Made by a program: the position numbers and the translations under genes. Shown in pieces: positions 50,483 to 56,845 of a stretch of DNA of 64,000 nucleotides. Location: assembly GCA_934589675.1 (NCBI GenBank), contig CAKTOF010000004.1, positions 62,001-126,000 on the forward strand, in the 5' to 3' direction. This stretch comes from an uncultured Oscillospiraceae bacterium. Its GTDB lineage: Bacteria; Bacillota; Clostridia; Oscillospirales; Oscillospiraceae. Numbering within the stretch: position 1 is the stretch's first letter; every line of letters begins with the position of its first letter. The notes under the pieces were generated by a model. That model did not search any database, was not told the origin of the DNA, and saw only the letters and a list, made by a program, of their open reading frames with translations.

Positions 50483-52423
50483 ATGCACGATATTTATCCG
50501 CATCTGCTCTCGCCGATCCGTGTGGGCAATCATATCCTGAAAAACCGTATGATCACCCCGCCGAGCAAGCCGCACTTCATTCAGGGGCCGGAGCACTATC
50601 CGTCCACCATCATCGACCACTACGCCCAGCGCGCGCGCAACGGCGCGGCACTCATCACGGTCGACGGCACGCATTTGAGCCCTGACTGCGGCCCGCACAT
50701 GTTCGCGTGGGACGGCACGGACCCGAACGTCCAGCACTATATGGCGCAGCTGGCCGATGCGATCCACTTCTACGGCTCGAAGGCCAACGGCGTCATCATG
50801 GCGTTTGCGCCGCGCGGCTACGACGTGAGCGCGGGCGTTCCGACGCACTACGTCGTCGGCGACGGCAGCAAGCCGCGCTATGACTGCAAGGAAATGACGC
50901 ACGAAATGATCGACGACTTCATCGCCGAGTGCGTCAAGCTCGCGAAGGTCCAGCAGGAGGCCGGCTTTGACGGCGTCTACATCCACATGGCCTACCGCGG
51001 CGTCATCCCCGGCCGCTTCCTCTCGCCCATGACGAACAAGCGCACGGACGAGTACGGCGGCAGCTTTGAAAACCGCATCCGCTTCCCGCTGCGCCTTTGC
51101 CGCGAGATCAAGCAGGCCTGCGGCCGCGACTTTATCATCGAGGCGAGCATCTCCGGCCACGATCCCGATCCGTCCGGCTGGACGCTCGAGGACTCCTGCC
51201 GCTTCGCCAAGGCCGCGCAGGGCTGCATCGACATTCTGCAGCTCCGCGCGCCGGAGATTGACCCGAACCACCCGACGGGCTTCAGCCTCAACCCGACGCC
51301 GTGGCTTTATATGGCCGAGGCTGTCAAGGCCTCGAACCCCGGCATCCTCATCTCGACTGTCGCCGGCTATATGGACCCGCGCGTCAATGAGGAGATCATC
51401 GCTTCCGGCAAGGCCGACCTTATCTCCATGGCCCGCGCGTTCGTCAGCAACCCCGAGTACGGCAAGCTCGTCTACGAGGGTCGCCCGCAGGACATCGTGC
51501 CGTGCATCCGCTGCAACAAGTGCCACCGCAGCAGCGACTCCGATCCGTGGATGAGCGTCTGCTCCGTCAACCCGGCCTGGGCGATGGATCACCGCCTCGA
51601 TAAGCTCATCGTCAAGCCCGAGCGCTCCCGCCGCGTCGGCATCGTGGGCGGCGGCGTCTCCGGCATGGAGGCCGCCATCGTCTGCGCCGAGCGCGGCCAT
51701 CAGGTCACGATCTACGAAAAGACCGGCAAGCTCGGCGGCCTGCTCAACCACGCCGACGACGTCGACTTCAAGTGGCCGCTGCGCGACTTCAAGAACTTCA
51801 TGGTCCGCAAGGTGAGCGAGAACCCGAACATCACCATCAAGCTCAACACGACCGCGACGGTCGAGCAGCTGAATGCCGACGCCAACGAGGTCGTCCTCGC
51901 CGCCGTCGGCTCTGAGCCGATCTCCATTCCCGTCCCGGGCATCGACGGCGAGCAGGTCGTTAATGCCATCGACGTCTACGGCCGCGAGGGCGAGCTCGAC
52001 GAGAACGTCGTCGTCATCGGCGGCGGCGACATCGGCACGGAGACCGGCCTGCATCTGGCGCGCCTCGGCCACAAGGTCACCGTCATCGAAATGAAAGATA
52101 TGCTTGCGCCGGAGTCGTACCGGGTGCATTATTATAGTATGTTCATGGACGCGTGCGAGAGCGAGCCGAATTTCACGAGCCTGCTCGAGTGCCGCGTGAC
52201 GAAGGTCACGCCGGAGGGCGTTTACTACGCCGACAAGGAGGGCAATGAGCATCTTGCCGCCTGCGGCAGCGTCGTCCTCGCCGCCGGTATGCGCGGCAAG
52301 CTCGACGAGGCGTTTGCCTTCTCGACGGCGGGCAAGCAGTTCTACGCCATCGGCGACTGCCTGAAGGCCGGCTCCGTGCAGAAGTGCATGCGCAGCGCCT
52401 ATGACATCGCCAATACGATCTGA
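50483..52423 (+). CDS. Old Yellow Enzyme-family NADH:flavin oxidoreductase with 4Fe-4S and NAD(P)H domains (second copy)
   Basis: A 646-residue enzyme of the 2,4-dienoyl-CoA reductase/TMADH type. ATG 50483 follows GGAGGT. The barrel has 'GFDGVYIHMAYRGVIPGRFL' (the usual active-site His-x-Ala-His/Tyr is His-x-Ala-Tyr here) and 'NKRTDEYGGSFENRIRF', a family hallmark. The 4Fe-4S cysteines are in 'CIRCNKCHRSSDSD' and 'SVCSVNP'. Rossmann folds: 'VGIVGGGVSGMEAAIVCAER' and 'VVVIGGGDIGTETGLHLARL'. It is distinct from the copy at 17189, with a more canonical active site. Lying inside a peptide-transporter operon and before an aminopeptidase, it may act on an imported amino-acid or peptide derivative. 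Confidence 0.93.
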   Translation: MHDIYPHLLSPIRVGNHILKNRMITPPSKPHFIQGPEHYPSTIIDHYAQRARNGAALITVDGTHLSPDCGPHMFAWDGTDPNVQHYMAQLADAIHFYGSKANGVIMAFAPRGYDVSAGVPTHYVVGDGSKPRYDCKEMTHEMIDDFIAECVKLAKVQQEAGFDGVYIHMAYRGVIPGRFLSPMTNKRTDEYGGSFENRIRFPLRLCREIKQACGRDFIIEASISGHDPDPSGWTLEDSCRFAKAAQGCIDILQLRAPEIDPNHPTGFSLNPTPWLYMAEAVKASNPGILISTVAGYMDPRVNEEIIASGKADLISMARAFVSNPEYGKLVYEGRPQDIVPCIRCNKCHRSSDSDPWMSVCSVNPAWAMDHRLDKLIVKPERSRRVGIVGGGVSGMEAAIVCAERGHQVTIYEKTGKLGGLLNHADDVDFKWPLRDFKNFMVRKVSENPNITIKLNTTATVEQLNADANEVVLAAVGSEPISIPVPGIDGEQVVNAIDVYGREGELDENVVVIGGGDIGTETGLHLARLGHKVTVIEMKDMLAPESYRVHYYSMFMDACESEPNFTSLLECRVTKVTPEGVYYADKEGNEHLAACGSVVLAAGMRGKLDEAFAFSTAGKQFYAIGDCLKAGSVQKCMRSAYDIANTI

Positions 52424-52459
52424 TCGGGATTGGAATAACGTCAAACGGAGGAGAAGCAA

Positions 52460-53650
52460 ATGGATACGACAACACTTCGGGCCTATGCGCGCCTGCTCGT
52501 GCGCTCGTCGCTCAATCTGCGCCGCGGCCAGCCGCTCTACATCGACGCGTCCATCGCTTGCGAGGACTTTGTCTGCCTTGTACAGGAGGAGGCGTTTGCA
52601 GCCGGCGCGTCAGACGTGACCGTCCGCTGGATCAGCGACCGCTTTGAGCGCGGCCGTCTGGAAAATCCGGACTGCACGCTTGTCACGGCCGAGGGCGACT
52701 GCGCGCGTGTGGCGCGCCTTGTAGAGGAGAAGGTCGCGTATCTCAAGCTCGAGTCCCCGGATCCGGCGCAGTGGGCTTCCGTCCCGGCTGCGCGGCTTCA
52801 GGCGCGGCAGCGGGCCGAGGCTCCGATGCGCGGCGCGTTCCGCGCGAGCGTGGAGCTGCAAAACGTCATCGCCTGCGCCGCGACGCCCGCATGGGCGAAG
52901 GCCGTCTACCCCGAGCTTCCGGAGGACGAGGCGCTCGACCGCCTCTGGCAGGCGCTGCTGCGCGCCGTCATGGCCGACCGCGACGATCCCGCCGCGGCAT
53001 GGAAGGCCGAGATCGCCAAGACGGACGCGCGCCGCGCGTACTTAAACGGCAAGCAGTACAAAAAGCTGCGCCTGAAAAGTGACACGTGCGACCTGACACT
53101 CGGCCTGCCGGACGAGCAGGACTGGATGGGCGGCGGCTGCACGGCGTCCGACGGCGTGTTCTTCATGCCGAACCTGCCGTCCTACGAGGTGTTCACCTCG
53201 CCGAAGGCGGCGGAGGCCGACGGCTGGGTCAAGGCGACCATGCCGCTCAATTTTCAGGGAAAGCTGATCTGCGACATCGAGCTGCATTTTGCCGGCGGAA
53301 AGGTGACGGAGTACAACGCCTCCGCCGGGCGCGACCTGCTTGGTGAGATCATCGGCTACGACGACACGAGCGACCGCCTCGGCGAGATCGCACTCGTCGA
53401 GCAGACGACGGCCGTGGCGCAGCAGGGCATCGTGTTCTGCACGACGGTCTGCGACGAGAACGCCTCGTGCCATATGGCGCTCGGCTCGGGCTTCTGCATG
53501 AAGGGCGAGGAGACGGCCAGACGCCTTGGCATCAACCGCTCCGGCATCCATGTCGACTTTATGTTCGGCTCGGACAATCTGTCCGTCAGCGGCCTGACGG
53601 CGGCGGGACAGTGGGAGGAATTCTTCCGCGGCGGTCTCTGGAGCATCTGA
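52460..53650 (+). CDS. Aminopeptidase, M29 (thermophilic aminopeptidase/AmpS/PepS) family
   Basis: A 396-residue metallopeptidase starting at ATG 52460 after GGAGGAG. The N-terminal 'LLVRSSLNLRRGQPLYIDAS' and C-terminal domain are as in AmpS/PepS. Expected metal ligands: Glu in 'NLPSYEVFTSP', Glu in 'RLGEIALVEQ', His in 'SCHMALG', and the 'GIHVDFMFGS' segment with His and Asp. It releases N-terminal residues from peptides in the cytoplasm. Placement after a peptide ABC transporter makes it a likely processor of imported peptides. A terminator follows 19 bases after the stop. Confidence 0.93.
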   Translation: MDTTTLRAYARLLVRSSLNLRRGQPLYIDASIACEDFVCLVQEEAFAAGASDVTVRWISDRFERGRLENPDCTLVTAEGDCARVARLVEEKVAYLKLESPDPAQWASVPAARLQARQRAEAPMRGAFRASVELQNVIACAATPAWAKAVYPELPEDEALDRLWQALLRAVMADRDDPAAAWKAEIAKTDARRAYLNGKQYKKLRLKSDTCDLTLGLPDEQDWMGGGCTASDGVFFMPNLPSYEVFTSPKAAEADGWVKATMPLNFQGKLICDIELHFAGGKVTEYNASAGRDLLGEIIGYDDTSDRLGEIALVEQTTAVAQQGIVFCTTVCDENASCHMALGSGFCMKGEETARRLGINRSGIHVDFMFGSDNLSVSGLTAAGQWEEFFRGGLWSI

Positions 53651-53669
53651 ATTTGGCATATCCTCAAAA

Positions 53670-53705
53670 AGCGCCGGGGCAGTGATCTGTCCCGGCGCTG
53701 ATTTT
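53670..53705 (+). terminator. Terminator of the dpp-OYE-peptidase operon
   Basis: AGCGCCGGG / CCCGGCGCT (9 bp) around a 12-base loop, followed by GATTTT. The short T-run makes it moderate. Confidence 0.75.
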
Positions 53706-53790
53706 GCCCCTGCACTGCCCGCAAAAAGGGAGCGCGTCCCGCGCTCTGGCCGGGCTTAGCGCGAAAATGGTTGGGTTTTCTCTATGCCGC

Positions 53791-53819
53791 TTGCAAAAGG
53801 GAAGCAAGCGTGCTATAAC
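53791..53819 (+). promoter_or_regulatory. Promoter of the CopZ-like gene, with inverted repeat
   Basis: TTGCAA (53791-53796), 17-base spacer and TATAAC (53814-53819). The inverted repeat CGCTTGC (53788-53794) / GCAAGCG (53804-53810) covers the -35 and spacer and could be a repressor site. The leader to the start codon is about 115 bases. Confidence 0.6.
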
Positions 53820-53828
53820 ATGACCGGA

Positions 53829-53848
53829 AGAATCAGAATTACGATTCT
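53829..53848. repeat. Inverted repeat in the CopZ-like gene leader
   Basis: AGAATC (53829-53834) and GATTCT (53843-53848) are perfect arms 8 bases apart. Function unknown. Confidence 0.3.
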
Positions 53849-53899
53849 CCCGGGATGTCCGGGTCAGCTTCCGCGAAAGCGAAATTTGCGGCGGCAAGG

Positions 53900-53915
53900 G
53901 TTAGACAAAACTAAC
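53900..53915. promoter_or_regulatory. Candidate metalloregulator operator
   Basis: GTTAG (53900-53904) and CTAAC (53911-53915) are perfect arms 6 bases apart, a half-site pair resembling the DtxR/MntR-type TTAG-N-CTAA sites. It lies 25 bases before a metal-binding protein gene. Confidence 0.5.
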
Positions 53916-53940
53916 AGTATCACAGAAAGGAACTTCTCAA

Positions 53941-54198
53941 ATGATCCAAACAACGGTAAAAGTTTCCGGCATGGCCTGCTCCATGTGCGAGGCGCACATC
54001 AATGATGCGATTCGCAGCGCGCTTCCCGTGAAAAAGGTGACGTCGAGCCACTCCAAAGGGGAGACGGTCATTTTGTCCGCGGCGCCGCTGGAGGAAGCGG
54101 CGATTCGTGAGGTAATTGATGCTACCGGCTATACGGCCGGAGAGATCAGCGCTGCGCCCTACGAGAAAAAGGGATTTTTTCACTTCGGAAAGAAGTGA
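53941..54198 (+). CDS. Heavy-metal-associated (HMA) domain protein, CopZ-like metallochaperone
   Basis: An 85-residue protein starting at ATG 53941 after AGAAAGGAA. 'VKVSGMACSMCEAHINDAI' is the HMA motif; the C-x2-C in 'ACSMC' would bind Cu(I) or a similar metal. One domain (about 1-68) plus a Lys/Phe-rich tail 'KKGFFHFGKK'. No P-type ATPase or feoB is adjacent in the window. The leader carries three inverted repeats, including a DtxR/MntR-like one, so metal control is plausible. Metal identity is unknown. Confidence 0.9.
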   Translation: MIQTTVKVSGMACSMCEAHINDAIRSALPVKKVTSSHSKGETVILSAAPLEEAAIREVIDATGYTAGEISAAPYEKKGFFHFGKK

Positions 54199-54222
54199 TC
54201 CGGGTCAGATCAGGAGAACAAA

Positions 54223-54246
54223 AAGCCCCTGCCGAAGCAGGGGCTT
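54223..54246 (-). terminator. Terminator of the rplM-rpsI operon
   Basis: AAGCCCCTGC / GCAGGGGCTT, a perfect 10-bp stem around CGAA. A T-run follows in the leftward direction, 20 bases after the rpsI stop. Confidence 0.92.
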
Positions 54247-54265
54247 GTACGCGTGATATGATAAA

Positions 54266-54673
54266 TCAGCGCTTGGAGAACTGCGGCGCGCGACGCGCAG
54301 CTTTGAGACCGTACTTCTTGCGCTCCTTCATTCTCGGGTCGCGGGTCAGGTAGCCGGCGGCCTTGAGGATCGGGCGGTACTCCGCCTCGTTCACCTTGAG
54401 CAGGGCGCGGGAGACGCCGTGACGGATGGCGCCGGCCTGGCCGGAGACGCCGCCGCCGGTGACGGTGCAGACGATGTCGACCTTGCCGAGGTTGCCGGTG
54501 GCGACCAGCGGCTGGCGGACCAGGAGCTTGAGGGTGTCAAGGCCGAAGTAGTCGTCGATGTCGCGGCCGTTGATCGTGATGGAGCCGGTGCCGCCCTGGT
54601 AAAGGCGAACGCGGGCAACAGAGGACTTGCGGCGGCCGGTGCCGTACTGATACTGTCTTTTGCTCTCGTACAT
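54266..54673 (-). CDS. rpsI: 30S ribosomal protein S9
   Basis: A 135-residue ribosomal protein. The ATG at 54673 is 8 bases after AAGGAGGT; the upstream TTG at 54679 is less well placed. '[16 protein letters not shown]', '[20 protein letters not shown]' and the C-terminal '[18 protein letters not shown]' are almost invariant S9 signatures; the tail contacts P-site tRNA. It follows rplM by 14 bases, the usual L13-S9 operon. Confidence 0.98.
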   Translation of the reverse strand: MYESKRQYQYGTGRRKSSVARVRLYQGGTGSITINGRDIDDYFGLDTLKLLVRQPLVATGNLGKVDIVCTVTGGGVSGQAGAIRHGVSRALLKVNEAEYRPILKAAGYLTRDPRMKERKKYGLKAARRAPQFSKR

Positions 54674-54687
54674 TCTCAATTACCTCC

Positions 54688-55119
54688 TTAGTCCAGCGCC
54701 CAAACTTCGGGCTTCTGGGCGGCGTTCTTGTGCTCGGCACCCTTGTAGATGCGGATGCGCTTCATGCTGTTGCGGCCGATGGAATTCTTCGGCAGCATGC
54801 CCTTGACGGCGAGCTCCATCGCAAACTCCGGACGCTCCTCCATCAGCAGGCGGTACTTGACCTCTTTGAGGCCGCCGATCCAGCCGGTGTGGTGACGATA
54901 GTACTTGTCCTCAGCCTTGTTGCCGGTGAGGATGGCCTTGTCAGCGTTGATGATGATGACATAATCGCCGCAGTCGACATGCGGGGTGAAGTCGACCTTG
55001 TGCTTGCCGCGCAGCAGCTTCGCCGCGACGGCAGCCGTGCGACCGAGCGGACGGTCGGCTGCGTCGAGAATGTACCACTTACGCTGGACAGTCTCATTTT
55101 TGAGCAGAGTCGTGGACAT
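54688..55119 (-). CDS. rplM: 50S ribosomal protein L13
   Basis: A 143-residue ribosomal protein from ATG 55119 (GGAGG before it). 'WYILDAADRPLGRTAAVAAK' opens the conserved core; 'DFTPHVDCGDYVIIINADKA' and 'AVKGMLPKNSIGRNSMKRIR' are L13 signatures. It is first in the leftward rplM-rpsI operon with a strong promoter and an about 78-base leader. Confidence 0.98.
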   Translation of the reverse strand: MSTTLLKNETVQRKWYILDAADRPLGRTAAVAAKLLRGKHKVDFTPHVDCGDYVIIINADKAILTGNKAEDKYYRHHTGWIGGLKEVKYRLLMEERPEFAMELAVKGMLPKNSIGRNSMKRIRIYKGAEHKNAAQKPEVWALD

Positions 55120-55197
55120 TGTGAGTTCCTCCATATAGTATCAAATAGTTTTTGACAAATCTCAGGTGCGCGCATACAATATTCGCGGTAAGCGTGC
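55120..55197 (-). other. Untranslated leader of rplM (possible L13 autoregulatory leader)
   Basis: The 78 bases between the predicted start site and the rplM ATG. L13 leaders that bind their own product are known in Firmicutes. The sequence contains CGCG-rich pairing, but I could not confirm a consensus fold by eye. Confidence 0.3.
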
Positions 55198-55203
55198 CTT
55201 ACT

Positions 55204-55232
55204 TTTATACCACAGGAGAAACCGGGTGTCAA
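55204..55232 (-). promoter_or_regulatory. Strong promoter of the rplM-rpsI operon
   Basis: On the minus strand a perfect TTGACA (55227-55232), 17-base spacer and TATAAA (55204-55209). Confidence 0.85.
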
Positions 55233-55342
55233 CCAAAAATCGTTGGAAAATCATTTATCGCCGGAAGAACTCCGGAATGCTCAAAAATTCTCCCGTATGC
55301 TCCCGTTTTCTAAAAATGCAAATTACGTTTTGGAGACGACCT

Positions 55343-56146
55343 ATGCAGAAACTGATGGGACTGATGCGCCGATGCATCGACGATTATAAGATGATCACGC
55401 CGGGCGAGCGCGTGGCAGTCGGCCTTTCGGGCGGGAAGGACTCGCTGACGCTGCTCGCCGTGCTGGCCGCGCTGCGGGAGTATTACCCCGGCGGCTTCGA
55501 CCTCACGGCTGTGACGATCGACATGGGGCTTGCGGGAATGGACTTTTCTCCGCTGGAGGCTTACTGCGAGAAGATCGGCGTGCCGTTCCGGCTCATCCGC
55601 ACGCAGATCGGGCCGATCATCTTTGACCACCGCCGCGAGAAGAACCCGTGCTCCATGTGCGCGAAGATGCGCCGCGGGGCGCTCAACGAGGCGCTCAGGG
55701 AAATGGGCGTCACCAAGATCGCACTTGGCCACCACTATGATGATGCGGTCGAGACGTTTTTGATGTCGCTCGTATTCGAGGGGCGGCTGAGCTGCTTCCA
55801 GCCTGTGACATACTTAGATCGCACAGGCATCACGCAGATCCGGCCCATGCTCTACATCCCGGAAAAGACGATCGCGCACTTTGCCGAGCGCATGGAGCTG
55901 CCCGTCGTGCACAATCTCTGCCCGGCGGACAAGCACACGAAGCGTCAGGAGATCAAGGAGCTCATCTTCCGCCTGTCCGCGACGTATCCGGATCTCAAAA
56001 CGCGCATTTTCGGCGCCATGCAGCGCCTGCCGCTGCCGGAGTGGGGCGTCACGGCGCACGCGCGCGTGTCAGGGCAGACCGGCATAGCGCAGAATGAGCA
56101 GAAAGCCGAAGCCCGGCAGCCCGAGCAGCCCGACGAGCGCGGCTGA
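55343..56146 (+). CDS. TtcA/TtuA-type tRNA thiolation PP-loop ATPase
   Basis: A 267-residue adenylating enzyme of the tRNA 2-thiocytidine/2-thiouridine group. ATG 55343 follows GGAG; the frame reaches back to 55166. PP-loop 'VAVGLSGGKDSLTLLAV'. A C-x2-C pair in 'KNPCSMCAKMRRGALNEALR' is the TtcA motif that helps hold a 4Fe-4S cluster. 'IALGHHYDDAVETFLM' is also diagnostic. The third cysteine is in 'VVHNLCPADKH'. It likely activates a tRNA base for sulfur transfer. The last 78 bases overlap the bofA-like gene on the other strand. Confidence 0.88.
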   Translation: MQKLMGLMRRCIDDYKMITPGERVAVGLSGGKDSLTLLAVLAALREYYPGGFDLTAVTIDMGLAGMDFSPLEAYCEKIGVPFRLIRTQIGPIIFDHRREKNPCSMCAKMRRGALNEALREMGVTKIALGHHYDDAVETFLMSLVFEGRLSCFQPVTYLDRTGITQIRPMLYIPEKTIAHFAERMELPVVHNLCPADKHTKRQEIKELIFRLSATYPDLKTRIFGAMQRLPLPEWGVTAHARVSGQTGIAQNEQKAEARQPEQPDERG

Positions 56147-56329
56147 GACAATGTTGATGGGCACGGTGAAGCCCGTCAGTCCGCTGCACAGGTTGAAAAG
56201 CAGCAAAAGCGCGTAGCCGCAGAGCGTGTTGAGCAGCAATTTGAAAAATAGCCGCAGCGGCAGCGTCATGATGCGGAGCACAAGAATGATCGCAAGCGCG
56301 ACGGCGGCGTAGAAGAAAACCGGCTGCAT
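56069..56329 (-). CDS. bofA: BofA-family protein, inhibitor of pro-sigma-K processing
   Basis: An 86-residue membrane protein from ATG 56329 (AGGAG 10 bases before it; a TTG further up at 56353 is less likely). Two hydrophobic segments, about 4-24 and 30-48. The C-terminal block 'TVPINIVSAALVGLLGLPGF' is the BofA signature (N-P-like core, G-x-L-G-L-P-G). B. subtilis BofA is about 87 residues and holds SpoIVFB protease inactive until a forespore signal. A sigK gene is in this window, so the target is present. It overlaps the 3' end of the TtcA-like gene antisense by 78 bases. Confidence 0.87.
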   Translation of the reverse strand: MQPVFFYAAVALAIILVLRIMTLPLRLFFKLLLNTLCGYALLLLFNLCSGLTGFTVPINIVSAALVGLLGLPGFGFLLILRYAGLP

Positions 56330-56366
56330 GGGCTGTCCATCTCCTCTCGCCAAAGCTTATTGGCCG

Positions 56367-56408
56367 GCGCGGAAGAATATTCCGCGCGTATGGCGCGCCG
56401 CGGCGCGC
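56367..56408. repeat. Two adjacent palindromes upstream of bofA
   Basis: GCGCGGAA (56367-56374) / TTCCGCGC (56380-56387) around GAATA, then the perfect 16-base palindrome GCGCGCCGCGGCGCGC (56393-56408). Either could be an operator or a stem in a transcript of this intergenic region. Confidence 0.45.
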
Positions 56409-56755
56409 ATACTAGCCCCGGACACAAAGCCAAGCCAAAACCGCCCGGCCAGCGGAGCTGCCCGCGCAGGCAGCAAGAAGATCAGAACCTCAGGATCGGC
56501 AGACGGCCCTGAAATGACCTTCGATGCGGCAAAAGCAATGTGTCAAGTGTGCCGCACGGAAGGTTTTTGAGCGGCGCGAAAAAGCCGCATACGGCATCCG
56601 GAACAGGCCAAATGCGCCGGAGTTGGCAATCGCCGGCTCCGTACATACGTAAGATGCGGTCATGGCCATCTGCGGGCGGCGAAAGCCATCCGGACGCCGT
56701 GTGAGCCGCCGGATGCCACGGCCTGGCCGCCGCCGTCCGGCGGCTTTTTGCGTCC
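56409..56755 (+). ncRNA. Candidate structured non-coding transcript (unassigned)
   Basis: The 516 bases between bofA and the topoisomerase gene contain no convincing coding frame. They end in a rightward terminator (56705-56755): GCCGCCGGA pairs with TCCGGCGGC, then five T. Since no + strand gene precedes it except the distant TtcA-like gene, a separate transcript is suggested. Several GC-rich short repeats (for example CATCCGG, CCGGATG) could pair. It does not match tmRNA, RNase P, SRP or the common riboswitches that I can recognise, nor was an upstream promoter obvious. Alternatively it is the TtcA-like gene's long 3' region. Confidence 0.3.
56705..56755 (+). terminator. Rightward terminator in the intergenic region before the topoisomerase genes
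   Basis: GCCGCCGGA ... TCCGGCGGC stem with an internal GC-rich stretch, followed by TTTTT. It ends just before the promoter at 56759. Confidence 0.75.
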
Positions 56756-56758
56756 GGC

Positions 56759-56787
56759 TTGACTTTTCGGGCCAAACACAATATACT
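56759..56787 (+). promoter_or_regulatory. Strong promoter of the topoisomerase operon
   Basis: TTGACT (56759-56764), 17-base spacer and TATACT (56782-56787), in a locally AT-rich patch. The gene starts 59 bases after the -10. Confidence 0.82.
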
Positions 56788-56845
56788 TTTAATTATATAT
56801 TGGGCTTTTGTGCCATGTTGCATACCAAATCTTGTGAGGAATCGT

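Noticed and set aside
49349..52459. A 1036-codon open frame on the minus strand opposite dppD, dppF and the OYE gene
   Set aside because: It has no ribosome site, its translation is low-complexity (Arg/Ala/Asp/Val-rich, reading the antisense of GC-rich codons), and the + strand genes have full family motifs. It is a GC-driven shadow frame.
56640..56720. A c-di-GMP or cobalamin riboswitch in the region before the topoisomerase genes
   Set aside because: Short look-alike strings occur, but the conserved core bases and order of these riboswitches are missing on both strands.
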